Part shown: piece by piece, positions 1-8,559 of the stretch
Position numbering within the stretch: the first letter of the stretch is position 1
Layout of the letters: every line of letters begins with the position of its first letter
Assembly: GCF_964340395.1 (NCBI RefSeq)
Contig: NC_135552.1
Span: forward strand, 5,262,701 to 5,326,700
Direction of reading: 5' to 3'
From: Glandiceps talaboti
Lineage: Eukaryota; Hemichordata; Enteropneusta; Spengelidae
DNA: 64,000 nt
Notes under the pieces: generated by a model
What the model was told of the DNA's origin: nothing
Databases searched by the model: none
The model's input: the letters and a program-made list of their open reading frames with translations, nothing else
Made by a program: the position numbers and the translations under genes

Positions 1-11
1 CAGCTGTCAAA
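1..11 (+). CDS. BICRA: BICRA-like exon, 3' end only
   Basis: The last 11 bases of an exon whose start lies before the window. They are followed by a consensus GTAAGT donor at 12-17. If the next exon enters in phase 0, as its frame requires, the final codons read Ala-Val-Lys. The evidence is the donor plus frame continuity only. Confidence 0.6.
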
Positions 12-3000
12 GTAAGTCCTCACAACATACTATAGCTATCAATAAAAGATATTTGCACTTATCATCACCTGGTCAGTCTTTGCAAACAGAATAAACTCAC
101 CTGAAGTCCAGAAGAAGACATTAGGTCCACCTTCCCAGTGTGCCCTCTGATGATAGCCAAATTTTGTTGTTGTGAGTCAAAATGATAAAAACTGGCATCT
201 CATGAGTTACCACATAGTAAGAGATAGGGGAACACCAAATTTTGGTGCACTAGGAATGACTTAGAGGGCACACTGCACCTTCCATATATAATTATATTTT
301 GCATTTTGATAAGCCCCTAACAATCATTTTATGAACTTTTATGTTGGTTAAAAAAAAGGCAAGAGTACTCAACATTTTATTGGACCCAGTCTTCAGCTGT
401 GTCGTAAAATAAATAATATTGTAGGCTGGTATAACTGCTTTATATTTATACTGGTAAAGTAAGAACACATTGTCATGGTACATACAATTCATTTTTTGCA
501 AGCATTGATGTAAACTAACAGTTATTGGCCTGTTGACAAGGAAATAATTGTCATTGATAGCCACAGAAGTTGCTTATATATGTATGTCTATCTGTTTTTA
601 AAAAAAAAAAAAAGAGTCACCCCATCTTAGTAAAAGAAATGAATTATCCATTGTATTTTCAGAGTGGACAAATGCTGACACTTACACCACAACAGAAGCT
701 AACGGTGAAACAGATTCAAGAGCAGATCAAAACGATGACACCAGAACAACAACAGCAGTTCTACAAACATCAGCAGGCATTACTGCTACGAATTCAAGCC
801 CAGGCTGGCAGTACAGCAATCAGAACTAACCAACCCTCCCTAATGAGTAAAGTTGGTGGTATCGTGACCACATCTCAGACGGCGTCTCCAGTGGTTACGT
901 TGGTCAAGCAACAGGCAGCCATTGCTGCTAAAGTACCCATCCATATTACAGTAAGTAGGTCATTAACTTAGAATGGACAACCGGAGACAGGCAAGCATCT
1001 GTGAGCAGAACGTGTTATGAACACAGGAAAGTTAAAAAAAATGAATAAATTAGGTTATAAACAATTGGTATAGCATGTTGGAAGTACAAAGACAAGTGTG
1101 GCTTGGTGAAGAATTTTCATGTACATGAAAGGGGAAATTGATATTCTGTGAATCCATTACAATTAGAGCGTTTTAAGTGTCAAATTCTGAAAATGATTGA
1201 CGTTGGATGTATACATAGAAAGTTAGTTTAGTGCCTGGCTACATACATGAATCAATTTCACCACTTTTTACTCAACTGGAAAAGACAATGAAACCTACTT
1301 CCAATGATTGCTTGTGGAAAAGTTGATGAGAAGTAAGTTAACAGGTGATTGGCTGACCATATACAGATTGGCCAGATATAAGAAAAATTAAACAAATGAA
1401 AAGTTTGTATGTACACACGTTCATTTTTGACAGGGGCTACGAATGTGCAAATTTGACCAAATACAAATAGACAAGTACATGCATCTAGGAATTAAAGCTA
1501 CCTGTAGACATGACATGTTATTTGTTTGGATGTTATTACAGCAAGTTGGTAAGGGTATCAACCAGATAAAGACACTGGCACCAGCAGTTCTTGGCCAGCA
1601 ACCCACCACACAGACTGTCCACCAAGCACTGCAGCAACAGTTGCAGCTACAGAACAAAGGGCTCAAGAGACCAGCAGAAACACAACTCACTAAAATATCA
1701 AAGTAAGTAATGTTTAAATAGTTACCAATATACACACATGTACATGTAGCATAATTGTATTTACCAAAGCATAGAATGACCTTGGATTGTAGTTTCACTG
1801 GCACACATACATGACGTGTTGTCATGCTGGTGCTAAACTTTTCATTAAGTATGGAACGCACTGTACAACATTTTACCCACAACTCTCTCTGATTTGTAGT
1901 GTTGGACATCATCTCCTTGAAGTCAGACAAATCTCACCAGTGTATAGGGTTTTGTAAAAACATTTTTTCCATTTGGCAAGTGTAGAATTGACACTGATGA
2001 GGTTATGAATACCCATTTTCATCGGTTCTGGTATCAGTGATTTATTGTAGAAGGAGTAGCAATTTTAGGAATTTGTCGGCAGATTTTCTTGAAAGACATG
2101 CAGAATATTTGCAATGAAACTAAGGAAAATATATGCACCTGTTATGACTTTGCCAAAGATATAGATTTATTTGAATAGGTATGACAAAAGAAATTTACAA
2201 ACTAAAACTCATCATACACACTGACTACCCAAGTTATTGACACTTTGACAGTGAAAAGTGTTTTATTCACAGCACATGCTTAATTTAGTTGCTAGTTCAT
2301 TTTTATACAAAATTTAGAACTTTATTTTTGATTCCTAAGCGTTCTTTTGCTACATATTAATTAAACTTAATTACTATGCTTAAAATGTTGAAAAGTATAG
2401 ATTATTGAAAAAGTTATAAAATAAGGAACCTCCAAGCATACCAATCAGAGAGAGTTGTGGGTAAGATATTGTACAGTGGAACGTTGAATGATTTAGCTGC
2501 AGATTGTTGCAACTGTAGCAAACTTTCAATCATGAGTTTAAATTAAATAATATATTGTCGTTTTGAGTTCAACACACCAAACTGTCTTTCCTTTCAGAAT
2601 TGATGCATACATACTTAACTATCTGCACTAATTTTACAAAATAAAGAAGTCATACTTAATCCTACAAAGTCACAGATTTTTGTTTAGGGCTGCAATTTTG
2701 TAAAAACATAACTGTTTTTATATGTAATGACACTTTTGATGACCCCTTCCTCACAATGGCGATGTACCTGTTAAGATTTGTAAAAACCATTTGTATATTG
2801 CAGGTTGGCACAGCAGTTACAAGGGGATCAAAATGATGTATTGAACCCCACTTTCAAACCATTCAAGACCAGAAAAGAGGGCATAGAAAAATTAATGAAA
2901 TACCATGTCATTAATGACACTGGACCAGATGAGAAGAAAGTCAAACGAGGTAAGCTGTGCAAGAAAATAAGTTTTTCAGAGACAACAATCTTTTCCTAAT

Positions 3001-4853
3001 TCTAAAGAAAATGGTTTAATCCCACTACTGCAATACCAAATCCTTTTGGTACATTTACCAATTTTGTTATTGTATGGATGGTGTTGATTTTATACTAAAA
3101 GACTTAACCACACTTTTGTTGTGTTTCTGTCACCAGCTGATGAAATCTTTGAGACTGTGTCTGAACATCTACTTGACAAGATGGATCGAATGCTTCGCAA
3201 GTACAGACTGCTACTCTTTGATGAGGCTCAGGTGAGAACTGAAACTTAACGACCGTACAACATCAGGGCTTTGAAACGAGCAGTTGTCCAAGGGTCATAG
3301 ACCACTAAAACATGGTAGCTAGACTGCAGACCTCATTAGGTTGGCAATGGTAGTCAATAGAAGATTTTAGTTTAAATAGTTCACTTTGCCAACTGCCGTC
3401 ACCAAGACGTAGAAGTTAAAACCCCACTGAGAAAAAGAATTAAAATTAAAGTGTGAAAAAAAGTTGTCTGACAGAGCTTTAGAATAAGTTGGTCCAGAAC
3501 AAAAGAATAATCCTATGTAATCCTTATGGCTTCATTGATAAGATAACACTAATGGGAGAACCTGGGATTGAAACCCTGGCCTTTAAATTCCAGTCCTGAA
3601 TAAAAAAACCTACTACTACTACTACTACTACTACAGGTGTATGCTTGTCTCCATGGAAACCTATTCTTGATATGTGCATTTCCTTTTTCAAATTTTCTTT
3701 ATACACAGCAGTGTCACGGTCTTACGTAAGTTGTGGCATGCAACCACTTCAATGAAGTATCCAAGTGATGTGCAGTGATAACGACAATAAACTTGATGAC
3801 AATTTATTGTTTATTTTACTGACAGAGAAAACAACCATCAGCTGAGATGGTGATGATTGAACGGATGTTCATACAAGATGAGAAGCAGTTACTTCAACAA
3901 GAAAAGAATGCAGCTCCAGGAAAACAGAGTAAGTGGGTAGCTTTCCTGGTATTGTGGAGTACAAGTTTTAGTTTCATAGACAAACTTGTGTCCCATCATT
4001 CACAGATCTTTACTGCTTTCCAACTGCAGTAATTATACAAAGTCAAGTGTGAGGGGGTGGGGGGGGAGAGAAATGACTCCAGGATAGTCTGTGGGCTGAC
4101 TGGCAAAGCCTTGACAGTTCCACAATGATATGATAATGAACATGCATAAAATGCGATGTAAAAGATGTCACATAGTCCTCAGTCAGTGACATGAAATAAA
4201 AAGCAAAGCAGAGTTTGTTTTCCACTTTTCACATAATTAACAATTTTCACAGAGCAGATGAATATTTTTTGTTTCGAAATAAGTTTGTATGCTGAGGTAT
4301 TTATTTATGTAAAAAGGACAACACTAAGAGCCATTTGAGGTAAAAGTGATATACAAAATTAGCCTTTGCAATTAATGAGTGCCTGGCTGCCATGATCATT
4401 GCATAGATTTCTCTGACATTATATCTTGTAGCAATTAATTGACTATATTGTTCTCTACTAGGTACAGACAAGACACTGACTACCACTGTTCCAGTTATGA
4501 AGACTGAAAAGTTTAGCACCAACAAACTATCTACTTTGAGTTCCAGTACTACTATTACTTCTCAGCCATCATCAGCTCTAGGCATTGCAACTGCAACCAC
4601 TGCCTATTTACAGGTATGAAACAACTTCTCTTTTCACCTTTGAAAGTTTTGATTGTATATTAGGCATTTGTGTCTCATAGTCAGATGGTTACTTTGTTGT
4701 ACTGGTTGATATGTTTCTATGGGAAGAGGTATTGATAGTCTTGCTAATATTTGCAAGTGTCATGTAGTATTAGTCGTCGTCGTCGTCATCATAGTAGTGG
4801 TAGTAGCAGTGGTGTTGGTGGTAGTAGTAGTCATAGAAGTAGTGGTGGTGGTG

Positions 4854-4885
<32 letters not shown>

Positions 4886-5021
4886 GGTGGTGATAGTGGT
4901 GGTAGTAGTAGTCGTAATGGTGGTGGTGGTAGCAGTAGTGGTGGTAGTAGTAGTGGTGGTAGTTGTGGTGGTAGTAGTAGTAGTGGTGGTGGTGGTGGTG
5001 GTAGTAGTAGTAGTAGTACTG

Positions 5022-5053
<32 letters not shown>

Positions 5054-5183
5054 GGTCTTAGTTGTGGTGGTGGTAGTAGTAGTAGTGGTGGTGGTGGTGG
5101 TAGTAGTAGCAGTAGTGGTGGTGGTGGTGGTAGTGGTAGTAGTGGTGGTGGTGGTGGTAGTAGTAGTAGTAGCAGCAGTAGTG

Positions 5184-5219
<36 letters not shown>

Positions 5220-5375
5220 CTGGTAGTAGTGGTGGTGGTGGTAGTAGTGGTAGTGGTAGTAGTAGTGGTGGTAGTGGTTGTAGTGGTAGTGGTTGTAGTA
5301 GTAGTAGTGGTAGTAGAAGTTGTAGTGGTAGTAGTGGTAGTGGTAGTAGTAGTAGTAGTAGTGGTAGTGGTAGTG

Positions 5376-5426
<51 letters not shown>

Positions 5427-7077
5427 CTGGTAGTAGTGGTAGTGGTAGTAGTAGTAGTGGTAGTGGTGGTAATGGTAGTAGTAGTAGTAAAAGAACACCA
5501 TGATACCTGCATACACACAAATGTGCAGGTAAACTTTCTAATGACTTCCCCAGCTACTTTCAGCAGGTTTCCCTACCAGACTTATGCAACAATTACATTG
5601 CGATCACATGCTTTGATGCAGATGGGACAAATTAGTTGAAAGGTCAAAACAAACAGAATGTTGAACATGTCAGTGAGTGAAAGGAGGAGGAAAAGAAATA
5701 CAACATATACATTTTCTTTGCATTTAACTACTTTTCCTGTTCATTTCACAGCCAACCAAAGCTGTTACTTCACAAGCCAAGATTCCTTTAAGTTCCTTGT
5801 TGTCATCAGCAGCTCATCTTACAGCAGGTAGCACATCCACTGTGTACTCACTCTCAACAGCAACACCATCATCAATATCAGTGTCTCCTGTTACATTATC
5901 GGGGGCAGTTTCTGTTGCTCCAGTGACTCTTGCTGCAGTTGTAACACCAACTGCAACAGTACAAGTTGTGTCAACAGTTGGCGCAATGTCTGCACCACCA
6001 CCTGCAATTGTGTCTCCGCCAGCGCTAGCTCCAATTTTGGTGTCGGCGGTACCAACTATGATGCAGTCATCAACTGCAGTCACCACAACTACCCCAGCCA
6101 AGCTTGCTCCGGTTGTGTCGCCAACAATCAAACCTCAGCCTCTGCCCAATCCAATCATAAATGTTGCCATGCCAACTACGACTGCCACTGCTGTATCAAG
6201 TGCAATAAATATGAACTCGAACCCTCAGCAGGAAATGCATATTACAAGCAGTACTGACATGAATGCTGTAACGCAAAGTAACAGAGGTCTGCCAATTGTT
6301 CAAATCAGGACGCTCAATGACAGACAAGGCGAGGACCAAGAATCATCGGCCAAGGTGAAACTTAAGACTGAGTCAGACTTTGCTGTTGCAGGCATACTAG
6401 ATAATCCATTGTGTACGTCAGGCTTTGAAATGATTGACATTGAAGCATTGTCTCCCATGGAGACCAATTTTGGTGCAGATGATAATGACGACGTGAACGA
6501 AATGTTCAGCGGTGGCCTGGATACAGCAGAAGGCAATCTCTCGGACGATGTGTTTGATTTTGACACCGATAAACTTGATGGCAAGGTCCCTGACCCATTG
6601 ACGGAAGGAGCTTTAGAAACGCCAAAACTGCCACCTCCACCAAGGTTACTGCTGAAAAGTGAACCTGATGATGGCAGCTTTGCTGATGGAATTCTAAACA
6701 GTCCTGCCCCAGAACTTTTGAACGAACAAATGCAGAGTGCAATAAGTAGTATTCTTGATTTACAAAGACCACCATCTCCTGACATGCTGTCCAGGCACAG
6801 GAGGGACATTTTCAGCAATCTACCGGTAAGAGAGGAAACGTCGGCTATCGAGCAACTGTTACAAGAGACTGAAAGCACGGCTATTAATACTTATCACATA
6901 CCGGAGGATGTAGAGGGGGAGGAGAACGATCAACATGTGATGTTGACGGAAGAGGATTTCTTGGCTAATACGGGTACAAGTATGACTGAGGATGAACTGT
7001 CCGGAGATAACCTGCTAGTAGATCAGGAATCTGAAGACCCAGCACTGGAAGAAGCCATCAAAAGTATCATGATGTGA
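1..7077 (+). CDS. BICRA: BICRA/BICRAL (GLTSCR1-like) homologue, spliced, 5'-partial
   Basis: The coding part comprises eight exons: 1-11, 663-950, 1542-1702, 2804-2949, 3137-3231, 3826-3928, 4462-4613 and 5752-7077. All seven introns are GT...AG and all phases join, giving 759 residues plus a stop. Order in the fragment: Q-rich segment (about 4-99), second Q-rich segment (100-153), GLTSCR1 domain (about 154-267), Ser/Thr-rich linker, Ala/Val/Thr/Pro-rich segment, acidic C-terminus. The GLTSCR1 domain carries NPTFKPF, KYHV, FETVSEHLL, LRKYRLLLFDEA and SAEMVMIERMF, which match the vertebrate GLTSCR1/GLTSCR1L signature. In vertebrates these proteins define the nuclear ncBAF/GBAF SWI/SNF complex with BRD9, and the domain is needed for assembly. 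That function is inferred from the family. Orthology to one vertebrate paralogue cannot be assigned; an invertebrate pro-orthologue is expected. The 5' end is outside the window. The gene converges with Onecut. Confidence 0.93.
12..662 (+). other. BICRA-like intron containing a MITE
   Basis: Intron with donor GTAAGT and acceptor TTTTCAG. Besides the hAT-type MITE at 136-275 it is plain A/T-rich sequence with an A13 run near 600. No further gene is seen. Confidence 0.75.
136..275. mobile_element. Non-autonomous hAT-type MITE (140 bp)
   Basis: Termini are a perfect 13-bp inverted repeat: CAGTGTGCCCTCT at 136-148 and its complement at 263-275. The element is flanked by perfect 8-bp direct repeats CACCTTCC (128-135 and 276-283). 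An 8-bp target duplication and termini starting CAGTG are typical of the hAT superfamily. It has no coding capacity. The superfamily assignment is inference; the structure is seen directly. Confidence 0.85.
663..950 (+). CDS. BICRA: BICRA-like exon, glutamine-rich segment
   Basis: Acceptor TTTTCAG ends at 662 and donor GTAAGT starts at 951. The exon is 288 bp, phase 0 to phase 0, 96 codons. It encodes a Gln-rich helical segment with LTPQQKLTVKQIQEQI and TPEQQQQF followed by KHQQALLLRIQAQ, then a Val/Thr/Ala-rich stretch. Gln-rich low-complexity sequence upstream of the GLTSCR1 domain is usual in the family. The frame is also open through the upstream intron, but the conventional acceptor and the Q-rich start favour 663. 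Confidence 0.85.
951..1541 (+). other. BICRA-like intron
   Basis: Bounded by GTAAGT and TTACAG. It contains a perfect 16-bp palindrome (TTTCATGTACATGAAA, 1115-1130). Nothing else is recognised. Confidence 0.7.
1542..1702 (+). CDS. BICRA: BICRA-like exon, Gln-rich linker
   Basis: Acceptor TTATTACAG ends at 1541 and donor GTAAGT starts at 1703. The exon is 161 bp and ends two bases into a Lys codon that the next exon completes. It encodes QVGKGINQIKTLAPAVLGQQ, then a Gln-rich run and a basic segment (KGLKRPAE), directly before the GLTSCR1 domain. Confidence 0.85.
1703..2803 (+). other. BICRA-like intron containing a TIR element
   Basis: Bounded by GTAAGT and TTGCAG. The middle 620 bp (1859-2478) is the transposon-like element listed separately. 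The rest is A/T-rich with nothing recognisable. Confidence 0.75.
1859..2478. mobile_element. 620-bp TIR element, Transib-like, non-autonomous
   Basis: Terminal inverted repeats of about 48 bp at 1859-1906 and 2431-2478 start CACTGTACAA. The outer 40 bp differ at 3 positions (about 92% identity) and the next 8 bp at about 3 more. It is flanked by perfect 5-bp direct repeats GAACG (1854-1858 and 2479-2483). A CAC-starting terminus with a 5-bp target duplication is the Transib hallmark. The interior is A/T-rich with no open frame, so it would be a deletion derivative or MITE. The TIRs and duplication are seen; the family is inferred. Confidence 0.75.
2804..2949 (+). CDS. BICRA: BICRA-like exon, N-terminal part of GLTSCR1 domain
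   Basis: Acceptor TATTGCAG ends at 2803 and donor GTAAGC starts at 2950. The exon is 146 bp and begins with the last base of the split Lys codon. It encodes LAQQLQGDQNDVLNP, then TFKPFKTRKEGIEKLMKYHV. The pattern of 'D...NP.F..PF....EA...L..YHV' is the conserved opening of the GLTSCR1 region. Confidence 0.92.
3137..3231 (+). CDS. BICRA: BICRA-like exon, central GLTSCR1 domain
   Basis: Acceptor GTCACCAG ends at 3136 and donor GTGAGA starts at 3232. The exon is 95 bp. It completes a split Ala codon and ends in phase 0. The product ADEIFETVSEHLLDKMDRML followed by RKYRLLLFDEAQ is the most recognisable part of the family domain (FE.V...LL.....ML.KYR.LL..E). Confidence 0.95.
3232..3825 (+). other. 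BICRA-like intron
   Basis: Bounded by GTGAGA and GACAG. It contains a short (CTA)8 microsatellite at about 3610-3634. No other feature is seen. Confidence 0.7.
3826..3928 (+). CDS. BICRA: BICRA-like exon, C-terminal GLTSCR1 domain
   Basis: Acceptor ACTGACAG ends at 3825 and donor GTAAGT starts at 3929. The exon is 103 bp and ends one base into a Ser codon. It encodes RKQPSAEMVMIERMFIQDEK and then a Gln/Lys-rich helix. SAEMVMI.RMF..+E is the conserved end of the GLTSCR1 region in vertebrate proteins. An alternative AG two bases downstream would break the frame. Confidence 0.94.
3929..4461 (+). other. BICRA-like intron
   Basis: Bounded by GTAAGT and CTACTAG. It has a G-rich patch near 4048-4070. 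Nothing else is recognised. Confidence 0.7.
4462..4613 (+). CDS. BICRA: BICRA-like exon, Ser/Thr-rich linker
   Basis: Acceptor TCTACTAG ends at 4461 and donor GTATGA starts at 4614. The exon is 152 bp. Its two first bases complete the split Ser codon and it ends in phase 0. The product is low-complexity Ser/Thr (STNKLSTLSSSTTITSQPSS), probably disordered. The exon is supported mainly by its splice sites and by the phase linking both neighbours. Confidence 0.82.
4770..5490 (+). repeat. Long GGT/AGT trinucleotide tract in BICRA-like intron
   Basis: About 720 bp made almost only of AGT and GGT triplets, with rare interruptions (AGC, ACT, CGT, AAT, TGT). The plus strand, which is the sense strand of the host gene, is nearly cytosine-free. 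Because the tract is trinucleotide, several frames on both strands stay open and translate to poly-Val, poly-Ser/Gly, poly-Thr or poly-Leu/Pro. These are artefacts. It lies between the donor at 4614 and the acceptor ending at 5751, so it is spliced out. Confidence 0.95.
5752..7077 (+). CDS. BICRA: BICRA-like terminal coding exon
   Basis: Acceptor TCATTTCACAG ends at 5751; stop TGA is at 7075-7077. The exon is 1326 bp: 441 codons plus the stop. The first third is Ala/Val/Thr/Ser/Pro-rich (for example SAVPTMMQSSTAVTTTTPAK) and looks disordered. The rest is acidic, with short hydrophobic motifs (LLNEQMQSAISSILDLQ, EEDFLANTG and a C-terminal EEAIKSIMM), compatible with interaction motifs in an activator-like tail. 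The two 'AI.SI' helices, mid-tail and at the extreme C-terminus, look like a repeated motif; this is my reading and not a described domain. The size fits a 3' terminal exon. Confidence 0.92.
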   Translation, partial: PTKAVTSQAKIPLSSLLSSAAHLTAGSTSTVYSLSTATPSSISVSPVTLSGAVSVAPVTLAAVVTPTATVQVVSTVGAMSAPPPAIVSPPALAPILVSAVPTMMQSSTAVTTTTPAKLAPVVSPTIKPQPLPNPIINVAMPTTTATAVSSAINMNSNPQQEMHITSSTDMNAVTQSNRGLPIVQIRTLNDRQGEDQESSAKVKLKTESDFAVAGILDNPLCTSGFEMIDIEALSPMETNFGADDNDDVNEMFSGGLDTAEGNLSDDVFDFDTDKLDGKVPDPLTEGALETPKLPPPPRLLLKSEPDDGSFADGILNSPAPELLNEQMQSAISSILDLQRPPSPDMLSRHRRDIFSNLPVREETSAIEQLLQETESTAINTYHIPEDVEGEENDQHVMLTEEDFLANTGTSMTEDELSGDNLLVDQESEDPALEEAIKSIMM

Positions 7078-8544
7078 ATTGATTTGCCTGCCATCACTAT
7101 CATTCTGAGTGTGCGTATAATGTTAAAAACTCTGGTATCAGTGATACAACTTTACTTGCCTTTCAATTGCAAATATCGCCATCTAGTGGTACAAAGTGAC
7201 ATTCTGTACATAGAAAGTGAATTGGAGATATCCAGACAAAAATGAGCGACCAAAATTTTTTCTAGTTAACCAAAAACATGCATAATTTATTGAAGGTTTA
7301 TAAAAGATAGATGCCTTGACCGTAACCAATTGGACCTTGACGACTAAGTCACAACAAGATTGTACCACTAGAGGGTGTACAACATTAGAAAGGACTCGAC
7401 TATACAAGGGATTACACCATGTCAAAATTGTGCCACTGATGATGAATCGGTTACACTCACACAATTTATATAGGTCCAAACATAGGTCGTTATCTATGTA
7501 GCAGTAACTACAAGCACAAAGAAAGTGAGACAGATTTCACTTGTCTTGTACAATTTTTACAGTCCTCCAAAACTTACTTAAATTATACTTTCCAAAATAA
7601 CGCAAGACTTCACGAAGTCACCGATTTCTAGCAAATGAAAAAAAAAAAAAATTTAAATCACAATTGAAGTTGCAGTTGTAATATTCAATAATGTGTTGTC
7701 TAAACGCTTGATTTTCAAATTCAAATGTTGGGATCTGTGGCATATATGCAAACCAAGACTTGAGTTCTAGATGTAATGTATTGAAGGGATGTGAATCTGT
7801 AGTCACTTTCTATTTGCTTGTACAAGACCTTGCAGCTTGTGTTTGTGTGTAGACATATGGGTGTAACACCATCAACGTTGTAGGAGTGATTAGATAAGCA
7901 TCTGAAATTTTTTTTTTAAATCTGCATACCAGATGAAAACTTGTGATTATGATGCTGGGCATCTCAGAATTCCTATTATATGGAAAAATACACCAGATAT
8001 ATAAAGTTTCCTTCATCACAGAAGCAGTGGATTTTGTAATGGGCTAATGCTTGTAACTGTAAATTCCCTTCTAACCCATAGACATTTATGTTGCACAGAT
8101 ACTTAAAAAAAAAAGGGGGGGGGGGGTAGTTGTCAATTAGAAGACATCAGTCAGCTGCCCCTCTGCTATAAAAAGTCAGTTTTCAATCTCAACTGTACAG
8201 TATAAACATTCCATATTTGTGTCATTGTGTTGTAGTGTATTCGTTTACAAATTGAAGTCTGGCTGTTACGAGTGAAATACACTGCGACAGTTGAAATCAT
8301 GAACAAGTTGTCGTCTAACTTTTGTCAAGTGAGAAGTACTACACTGTTGCGTTGATGACGACACTATTGAGGCACAATTTGCCTGTGAATCATACAACTT
8401 TGCTACCATGTAGCTGTGTAGTTGTAAAAGAGAACCCAATCTCATATACATAATTTGTAGGCAGCTATAAATATTTCCACTGCAGCATTTTGTTCTCTCA
8501 GAAAAAAAAACAACTATTGATGCCAAAGAAAACGCTTAAATAAA
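7078..8544 (+). other. Probable BICRA-like 3' UTR
   Basis: A/T-rich sequence from the stop codon to the first canonical AATAAA (8539-8544). It contains homopolymer runs (A13 near 7640, G12 at 8115-8126) and a 12-bp inverted pair that overlaps two CTCF-like motifs (7177-7377). The extent is inferred from the polyadenylation signal only. Confidence 0.5.
8539..8544 (+). terminator. Candidate polyadenylation signal for the BICRA-like gene
   Basis: First AATAAA downstream of the stop codon. It is followed about 20-30 bases later by a T/TG-rich stretch (GATATGTTTTGATTTTTTTT), the usual layout of a downstream element. Later AATAAA copies exist, so alternative ends are possible. Confidence 0.45.
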
Positions 8545-8559
8545 GTCTGTATAAATTGA

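Noticed and set aside
4719-5639. Long open frames in several frames on both strands (poly-Val, Ser/Gly, Thr, Leu/Pro, Tyr/His)
   Set aside because: They are all translations of one GGT/AGT trinucleotide tract lying in an intron. There is no codon bias, domain or splice support.
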